Source: Charina bottae
Taxonomy: Eukaryota; Chordata; Lepidosauria; Squamata; Charinaidae
Direction of reading: 5' to 3'
DNA length: 64,000 bases
Assembly (NCBI GenBank): GCA_023362775.1
Contig: JALMGJ010000019.1
Location: forward strand, 456,501 to 520,500
Of this stretch, positions 14,601-23,800 are shown one piece after another. Position numbers and translations under genes: made by a program. The notes under the pieces were generated by a model. The model had not been told where the DNA came from. It saw only the letters and a list, made by a program, of their open reading frames with translations, and searched no databases. How positions within the stretch are numbered: position 1 is the first letter of the stretch; each line of letters opens with the position of its first letter.

Positions 14601-14808
14601 GCTGGGGGTTTCTGACATTACCTTATCATCTGACAGGAAAACTGAATTGTGGAGACAAAGTGCATCGTAACCCAACATGGTTACAACATTTTGTTGTAAA
14701 CCGCCCAGAGTCCCTCCGGTGGAGGGAGATGGGCGGTGATATAAGCTGGATGGATGGATGGATGGATGGATGGATGGATGGATAAATAATAAATAAATAA
14801 ATAAGAAA

Positions 14809-14859
<51 letters not shown>

Positions 14860-17800
14860 GATTAACTACTTTGGATTAGTGGAATGGGCATTTTAGTGAA
14901 ATGCTAAAGCAGTTGGGGAATTTTCCAAGGCGCGATAACCTTTAGTTGCTGCTTCTGAGGCTGCCCGTTGGTGGTTCAGTCCACAGTTTCTTCCGTAGAA
15001 AGATTAAAGAAGAGAGCGCTTGCTTTTAATGCGAAGGGAAGACCTCTGTCTTACGGTGAACCACTTTTGCCTCTCTCAACAGCTGTGTGAATATCCACAA
15101 CCAGCAGCACGTCTTGGTCATGTGTGCAGTGGCCTTCTATTTAATAGAAAATTATCCTGCCGATGTCGGACCCGAATTCTCTTCAGGAATTATTCAGGTA
15201 TGGGTGAGGTCTCCAGTGTGTGGGCTTTCCCTCTCGCCTTCGGGGACAGGCTGAAACAAAGAGACGCGCTGGGCTTCCTCGTGCCTTGCGTTGTGCCCGG
15301 TCCGAAACAGCTCGGGACCATCCTGTGTTGTCAGCCGTTCCGCTGAATCACTTCTGGGGAAATGGCGCTTTCTCTCCACAGCTACGTAACTGGAAGGGTG
15401 GTTCCTTCTGTGCTCTCGTGAGAGTTTCCGTACAGGCAGAGCATTTTCCTCCTGAACTTCTTGGAGGACATGCAGAGTCTACCATGGTAGAGATGGGCAG
15501 TGATAAATCCAATTAATTAATTAATTAATTAATTAATTAATTAATTAATTAATTAATTGGAATGACAAGGAGGACCCACAACCCCCCAATCTAGAAAAAG
15601 GCCTGTTTTTTTCCCTTTTGCCTATTGCTCTAGATGGGGGCAGAGCAGAGACCAAACCCCAAAATTCTGGGGCTTCACGCACCAAGGATAGCAGGAGGCC
15701 CAACTGTCCTCCAGTGGCACAGGATGCCACTGAAGGGGCTTCACATGGCAGTCCTGGGCGAGGAGCATCTCGTTCCCCTCTTCCCAGCTCCATCAGGGTA
15801 GGGAAGGACGCAGAAGATGGACGTCCTCCTCGTGGTGGGATCCATCTCCGGGATAAGGAGGCCTTCCAGGGAGGGTGTGCAGAAGGGGGCAGGTCTCACC
15901 AGAAGGGGGCAGCAGCTGGGTGGTGCCTCCAGTGCGGCCCCAGTTCTGAAAGTGAGTTAAAGGTTTCATGGAAGGAGGGCCAGCTGAGGCCGGGAAGGAA
16001 TCTCCCATTAGCAGATGTAAGACTCCTTCCCCCCAACACAAAATATGGATGAGAGAAGAAGTCGCCTCTGAATCCAAAGACAGTCCAGCCATATCCCCCC
16101 GGGCCGTGCTGGGCGATAGTCTGGCGAGGTCTCTAAAGAAGAGGTGAACTCCTCCTCTCAGTCGACTGTCTTCCCAGATCAGAGACCACCAGCGGAGACG
16201 GAGGGAGGGAAGAGAAAGGCGACGCCCTTGTGGTCACCAGCGGCGTTTAATTTTAATTTATGAAACTCATACACCACCCGACTCTCCACAACTCTGGGCT
16301 TGTTTGCGTTCATGCCAGAGAGCGAGCACGTGCGTGTAGTAAAAGCATATACGTTGCATTGCTGACGGGAAGCGTGAGAGGATTGGCAGGATGAATGGCA
16401 GCCCTTCGACTCTCAGGAGGATAAAGATGCCTTGGACCAATCCTGAAGACGCTCAGGCAGGAAGCCTGCTGCACTCGGAGGGGAAGCAGACTGAGGAGCA
16501 GCTCCAGCAGATGAAGAGTGAGCAGGGGGGATTCTGCACTGCTAGAATTCAGAAAGGGCCTTGAGGCTTATTTCAGAGAAGAAAGTGCCTCTTCCCCGTT
16601 CAGAAGAGGAGCGAGAGCTTGTGCCGTAGAAGAGAGGGAAACGAGCCTGGAGAGCAGAGACCTGTAACAGCCGCCTGTGAGACGTGGTCGCGGGCGGCGG
16701 TCCCCTAAAGAGCAGAGATGGAAGTGTGCTGCTTGGGCATTTTCTGCTTTTGGGGTATGATGGAGCAGCTGCTGAGATTCATCAGATCCACTGACCATTA
16801 TTTTTGCTGCTTAACCAGTGTGAAATAAAATGATCTTATCAAGAGCAACAACAGTTGTGTTATCCTAGATTTCAAAATTCTAGGAAAGAAGCTCAGGGTC
16901 TAGGAGGTTCCAGCGATGTTTTCACTGATCTTTTCAGTCCTTGTTTGTTTGTCCGTCCATCCATCCATCATCGGATGTTTCTGTGCTGCCTCAACCCTGA
17001 GCATCTCTAGGTTTGAGTTACCTGAGTGACGGCCCGCTAGCGCAAGAAGAGTTGCAGTGTCAGGTTCGCAAGGGACCACGGATGAAGGTGCTCTCTTGGT
17101 TGCCAACTTGAACGCTTCTTCCTATGCGTTACGGTTGAGGACCTGGTACACTGTCTGGTCTAGCTCTGTGCAGGGTGGAATATGTTGCAGCATCTGAGTT
17201 TAAATACCTCTTTTCACAAAGGAAATACACTCTGTCGCATTCAGAAGGCAGATTCCCCTCAGCCCATCTCTCCCCTGGAGAACCTGACTTAAATTGCACA
17301 GAAAAAAGAAATTAAAATTTGCACAGCTTCTGTCTAGAACAGAGCTTTCCAAACTGTGTGTCGGGACACGTTAGTGTGTCGGCTGCAGTGTCTGGGTGTG
17401 TCACGGCTGCTGCTGCGTCCGAGCCCTGCCAGGATTCCGCGCAGGTCCTAGTGCCTGCCTTGTGCCTTGCTGCCTCCAAACCTGCCCTGCCAGGATTCCG
17501 CGCAGGTCCTAGTGCCTGCCTTGTGCCCGGCTGCCTCCAAACCTGCTGTGATTCCATGCAGGTCCTGGTGCCTGCCTCGTGCCCTGCTGTAAGAGTGTGT
17601 CGCGAAATGATACATGTCTAAAACGTGTGTCACCAACATAAAAAGTTTGGAAAGCTCTGGTCTAGAACATTTAACCTATTTTTTTCAGAAATAGGAGCCT
17701 TCCTTGTTTAGACTTCTTTAGCTTCTTGGAGGTTCCAGAATCTTAATTCTGAGGCTTAATTCTGGGAGGTTGGTCCACCCCATTCATTTCCAGCTTTAGT

Positions 17801-20800
17801 CGTCATCTCCTCCTGTTCCCTCGGGGTTCTGCTGTGGGACCTTCAGAGGACTAAAGCATTCTTCTGTCAGCATGCTGGCTGGGGAAGTCTGGGAACTGAA
17901 GTCCACACATCTTAAAGTTGCCAAGGTTGAGAAACATGGACCTAACCTATGAGGGGACAAATTACCAAGGAAGAACAATGGCATATGAAAAGCTGTGACC
18001 CCATCCTCCCATGTTTATCTGGACATCCAAAAACCCCACACAAACTGGACATGCCACTCCATCCAATTGCGTCCCTACCAAGGAACCAAACGTGCCGTTT
18101 AGCCAACAGAGTCAACAAAAACTTGGACACCTCATTGGACTTACATACATCAAAAGGTTTCAGGTAATCTCAGAGGGTCTCAACAAGCTCAAGGAGTATT
18201 CAACAATTTACAATTGTTAATTGATAAGGTATTTGTGATCTGCCTCGTATGTAACCTGCATCTTCGTAGCCCCCTCCGCCCCAATTTAAAGTTCAGTTCC
18301 GCCACCGTATGCATCTGATGAAGGGAGCTACGTTTCCTGAAAACCTCCGCCTTTTCATAAAATGGCTTAGACTCCAGATTCTTTACCCCCACCGACTAAC
18401 TCGGCGCTCCTTCTGCCGTGTCTTCTTTCCCGCGTGCTTCAGATGTGTGGAGTGATGCTGTCTGAAAGCGAAGGGTCCACCCCGTCCGTGATTTACCACT
18501 GTGTTCTCAGGGGCCTGGAGAGGCTCCTCCTGTCAGAGCAGCTCTCCCGCCCCGATTGCGACGCCTTGGTGAAGCTGAGCGTGGACAGAGTGAACGTCCT
18601 CAGTCCGCACAGAGCCATGGCTGCCTTGGGGCTGATGCTGACCTGCATGTATACAGGTGAGCGGGCCTTGTCGTTGCCGTGCAGGCCTCACGCGAAGTAT
18701 GAAGCCACCAGCAAGACTTGTGCTGATGGTTCTGCAGCGCACTTACGCCACAGCTTATAGGTGAATTATCCTGGCCTGCCTGCTTTTAATTAGCCTTTCT
18801 TTTTCATTCCTTTTGATTGATTTCATGGCATTGTAGTAATAATCTTTATTTTTCTCACACTGATTGTGTCTTTAGGAAAAGAGAAAGTCAGTCCTGGACG
18901 AGACACCGATCACCACCAAGCAGCCCCAGACAGCGAGTCTGTCATTGTGGCAATGGAGCGAGTTTCTGTCCTCTTTGACCGGTAGGAACAGAAGGCACCG
19001 ACTTGCTTGCTAGGAGAGATTAGTCCAGGCACAAAACAAACGCAGCTTCCCAATTATTCTCCATTTATAAATTTATAAAGTAAATACACATTTACTGTAA
19101 ACCCATTGCACATCCAGAAGATATGTAGGTATAAACAGTACTGGGGCTATCTAAAGATGGTTCTCTGGGTTTTCAGCGATAATGCTAGGAGCAGAATCTG
19201 AGGAAAGGGCTGAGTTTAAACTGCCATTCTTAAGACCATACTGAAACTAGCAGAGCTAGAAAAAAATCATCTGAAAAAACATCCCCGGAGAAGGCAGTGC
19301 TCCACCATTTCCATGCTGTTTGCCAAGAAAAGCCGATGGCCGTGCCCGAGGCACCCCCAGAAGCTGGGGGTTTCCCTTTTTAATTAGTCGATGCGCAGAG
19401 ACCTGCAGGACTCCCCCCGCGACCGTTGCAGGCAGCCCCCCGTCTCCTCAGGGCTCCCGCCGTGTTCTTTGGAGGCCGCCCCGGGGTCACTGGGGTGACT
19501 TGGGGGCGACTGCCAGGATTGGAACGGCCATTAAAGGCTTGTGCCCAGGAGCCGCCCGATCCTCGTCAGGACGGGACCGTCCGGTGGCATCCAGGACAGC
19601 TGAGCTTGTACAGACCCTCCAGAGGCAGCCCCGCATAGAGGGCCCCGAGTATTTAGTTTAGGGGCAGCGAAGGCAGATCAGGCGCAGTTGGCGGACCTGC
19701 CCGAGGCGCTGCCCGCTGCCAGTAAGAAGTGGCCAAGGAGGGAGCTCTGGAAACCGGGATCAGCCAGAGAGACACGTGTGGGTAAACCACAGAAAACATG
19801 CTGACCAACATTGCCGCAAGTATCTTGGGAAGTTTCTTCTCTGAGCGGGGGAGGCAGTTTCCCAGTGGAAGACCTGCCTCCCCCCGGCCCCTGGAGTTCC
19901 CTCTCCCGCCCTGCAACTCCAGGAGGGTCTTGCCGCCGTCCCTCGACTCCGGCTCCTCCTCGGTTTCTTTGCCAGGAAGCGTGGTGAGGGAAAGAAGGAG
20001 AAGCCCTGGAAACCCGGGGAGCGGCCCTGCGTTGTACTTCCTGCTGCTACCTGCCATCCCAGCGTAGGGGGCCCGTTTTGGAACGCCTCCGTGGGCCACG
20101 GAGGAGGCGGCGTGGGCGGGCCGGAATCCCCCGGAGCCAAGGAGAAGACCTGGCCTCGGCCGTTCCTCTGAGGAGGAGGGAGGCCCCCGGCTGGCGGTGG
20201 GGACTGACGGCTGCGCTCTCTTCTCAGGATCAGAAAAGGATTCCCCTTTGAAGCCAGGGTGGTAACTCGGATCCTCCCGCAATTTCTCGATGACTTTTTC
20301 CCCCCACAAGATGTAATGAATAAAGTTATTGGAGAATTTTTATCAAACCAGCAACCCTATCCACAATTTATGGCAAAAGTGCTATATAAGGTAAGGCCTG
20401 GATCGCGCCCGGGGCTCCAAGGACTCTCCGAGGAGGGACGGGCGCCTCTGGTCTCCGAAGCACGCAGCGGGGCCGCCGGCTGTCTTTCGGGAGGGAGGAG
20501 CTGCCAGCCTCCCCAGACTAGGCACCTGCTGATTCCATGGGGGCTGCTGCCCTCCCCCTCCCCAGGGCAGTTGCGTTCTTCCCGCCTCTTCACCTTCGTG
20601 TCCGAAATGGTTTGGATGGAGAAGGTGGGGACTTCCATTAAAGCAGCCGAGGGCGCTGCTCTTCCACGTTCCTCGTTTTGTTTCCTTTAGCAGATTATGC
20701 CAGCCGCCACGGGGGCAACAGGACCCATAGGTGTTTTTAATTAGCACCTCATCGTTCTTACTATTCTTATTTTCACAGCATTTTATTTTCACAAATCTGG

Positions 20801-23800
20801 TTAGGTATGTTCTTAATTAATAGATCTTTAATAATTGTGTCTAAAAGCCCTTATTGGATGAAGAACGTGATAAACATGCTGAAGTAATAAATAACACAAC
20901 ACAAGTACAGTTTTATGTATGTAGGAGAGAGTGTTGTGTATTTGTTGCATTTACCAAATGAATTTTCCAAAGCCTGTGAACTGTCGGTTCCCGTTGCTGC
21001 AGGTATTTCAGACCTTGCATACGACGGGTCAGTCATCGATGGTCCGAGACTGGGTGATGCTGTCGCTCTCCAACTTCACCCAGAGGACGCCAATTGCCAT
21101 GGCGATGTGGAGTCTATCCTGCTTCTTTGTCAGCGCTTCCACCAGCCAGTGGATTTCAGGGATGTATCCTATGCAATTAATATTCATTTGCAGGTTCTCA
21201 TTTGAAAGGGAACAGTAACCCTTCTGTTTCCAGGAATGCGGTAATGGGGTAGTCTTGACTTTTGGAAAAGAAACACTTCTGGTTGATGCAGGCAGGCCAG
21301 CTTGCAAATACACAAAGAGCAGTCTGTTTCCCCAAGTTTACGGACGAGCTTGCTGGTTTAGCCATTCGTAGCCCAGTGGCTTAAGTTTAATTCTGAAGGC
21401 TTAACTTCTTTCCACCCACCATAACCACTTCCTAATTAGGGGCTTGCCTGAGAAGGTAGACTGGCTGACGTCCCTGTCTTCTCCCCTTTGCCAAGAAAGA
21501 AAGAAAACCCCTCACGTTATAGCTCTGTTCCTCACTGCTTCTCATACCTCAAGAAGAAATGAAGAGACAGAACACCTTCCCTGACCCTAACCGTAACAAC
21601 AAGCCTTTTCATGATTAGGATAGTGGCGCTGAGGTGCACAAAAACGTCCCTGGCTGCCATCTTGGAAGCATCGGTCACTGGAATCTTAACCAAGCAACAT
21701 GGTTAAGAAAAAGCGAGAGAGAGGCTGAGAGGCGATCACAGTAACTGGCTTCCAGCCATTCAGACCTGGATCTCTTGAACAAAGGAACTGAGCCACGGTT
21801 TGACCAAAAGTTCTGTTTCCTCAACGCTTAGTAAGATGGGTGATAAAATACCTTCTCTGACGTGCGTGTTTGTGTGTGTGTGTGAATTCAAGTGGACTTG
21901 ATGATGATCCTGGTCAAGCTATTGGCAAACTGGCTTTGTGTCAGGATGTACTGTACAAGGTTCCACGTCAGCCATTCCAGCGCTTCTGTTTCTTTTTTAA
22001 ATTAATTATACTGAGTTTGTTCAAACAATAGGTGAATATAAAGATAAAAGAAGAGCCAATTAATCAGAAATATAAACAGGTCATATTCAGTTTGAGTACA
22101 GCGATACTTTATGACTGGCAACCAGCATTCTGTAGGTGCGAGCACTTACCTGTGCATCCCCCCCACCCCACCCCACCCCAAATGTGGCCAATGTCAGCTT
22201 GCTTTACTTGGGAAGCAGGTTTGGGGGGCTCCCCCTGCTTTTGCCTGGCTTGTTCCAGCCCCTCCCTCCCCCTGACCTGCTTCTTTCGCTACTCAGTCAC
22301 TGAGTTGCTTTCAGCTCTTCATGACCTGATGGACACCCTTTCGTCAGTAGGATTGTCAGTCAGCAACACTTCTGAATTCTTCTAAGCTCCCGCTCGTGTC
22401 ATCAGAGAGGGCACCTTGCTACCTGGTCGTCTGGCCACTGGGTTTTTCCCAGCAATTGGGCTCTTCTCCGGTGACTCTTGCCTTCCCATTATATGTCCTG
22501 ATACTTCCATCTTCTTGATTACATCATCCCTACCAGTTAATGCCAAGTCAAGATCTCAACTTGAGTCTTCCTCCATCCTCTGAAGGAGAAAGTTGTCTGC
22601 AAGGCAAACCGGGAAGGACCTGTTTAGCCCCCCCCCATCCCATCTACTACAACATGCCTCGAAAGAACTGCAATTTGCTTTTGGAATGTATCAGCCATCT
22701 TTTCTTTGGTTGGGTGGGCCAAGGTAGACAAGCCTAGTGTTGCTTTTATTCATCCTCCCGCCTTTTCCAACCTAGGTGCTCTCGTAGCATCGCTAAGTTC
22801 ATTCTCTTGGATTTCTGCCCAGGGGTTTACACTTTTAACAGGACCCTGTGCAACTTCCCTTCCCTTCCTCTTGCCTTTGTTCCTTTTGAACAAATGGTGG
22901 CCCTCAGCTGCTGTATTCCTATCACGGGAGTCATCCTACCAAGTCTCTGTCATACCTGTTAGATCGTGTTTGCCTTTCTGTACTCAGGAGCTCATGCTGT
23001 GTTTATTTCCCGTACTCTGAGCATTAACAGATGGTTGAACACTCCCGATTTTTAAAAGCAAACTATCCGCTTCCATGTACTGCACACCCTCTTGGATTCT
23101 TAAAATCGCAGGAATTATCTGAGGTCAACACTGTCTTTTCTTTTTTCCTGGATAGGGCAAACCATTTCATTCTCAAACAATTACATACAGAATCAGCAGA
23201 ACAGCCTGCAGAAATCACAATAACCCTTTGAAGAATAAGATCATAATGACAGCTTTATACCAGGCTAATTATTCAAGAAGAAAGGAGAATGAGAGGACAA
23301 TTCTGACCCTAACTTATATAGTCCTGTGTTAAATGCTTGGATTGCAGAGCGAATTCCCAGAACCCTTGTCCGCTGGTCATGCAGTCTGGCCCACCAGCTT
23401 GTGACCCTGCACGCTGTGGAGGTGAATGTTTCTCCAGGCACAGGGACAGTTCAACTCCAAGCTCAACCTTACAACCATGGCCTGGAGATAGAAGTCCAGC
23501 ACACACTTTATGCATTTACACAGAAGTAACTGTAGCGTTGAGATAGTGAGATATTTACTACTTAGCTTATTTTAATCCATTCAGTTAAGCAATAGAACAG
23601 TGGTATTTCAGCATCCCAAAACACAAAGCATCCCATAGTACTTTACTATCTGCTTTATCAGCAAGAGCCCCATTCAGGCATTCACTTGAACGCTGATCCC
23701 AGGGAATGTTCAAGCTGTTTTTGAGGGTTTGGGAAGTGGAAGTGTGGAAGTAGCCTACAGGGAATAATGTTTACTCCATATTGTATGCAGCCTTCATCAG

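Noticed and set aside
19653..20309. 218-codon minus-strand ORF overlapping HTT exon 65
   Set aside because: GC-rich intron shadow, antisense to a verified exon; low-complexity protein.
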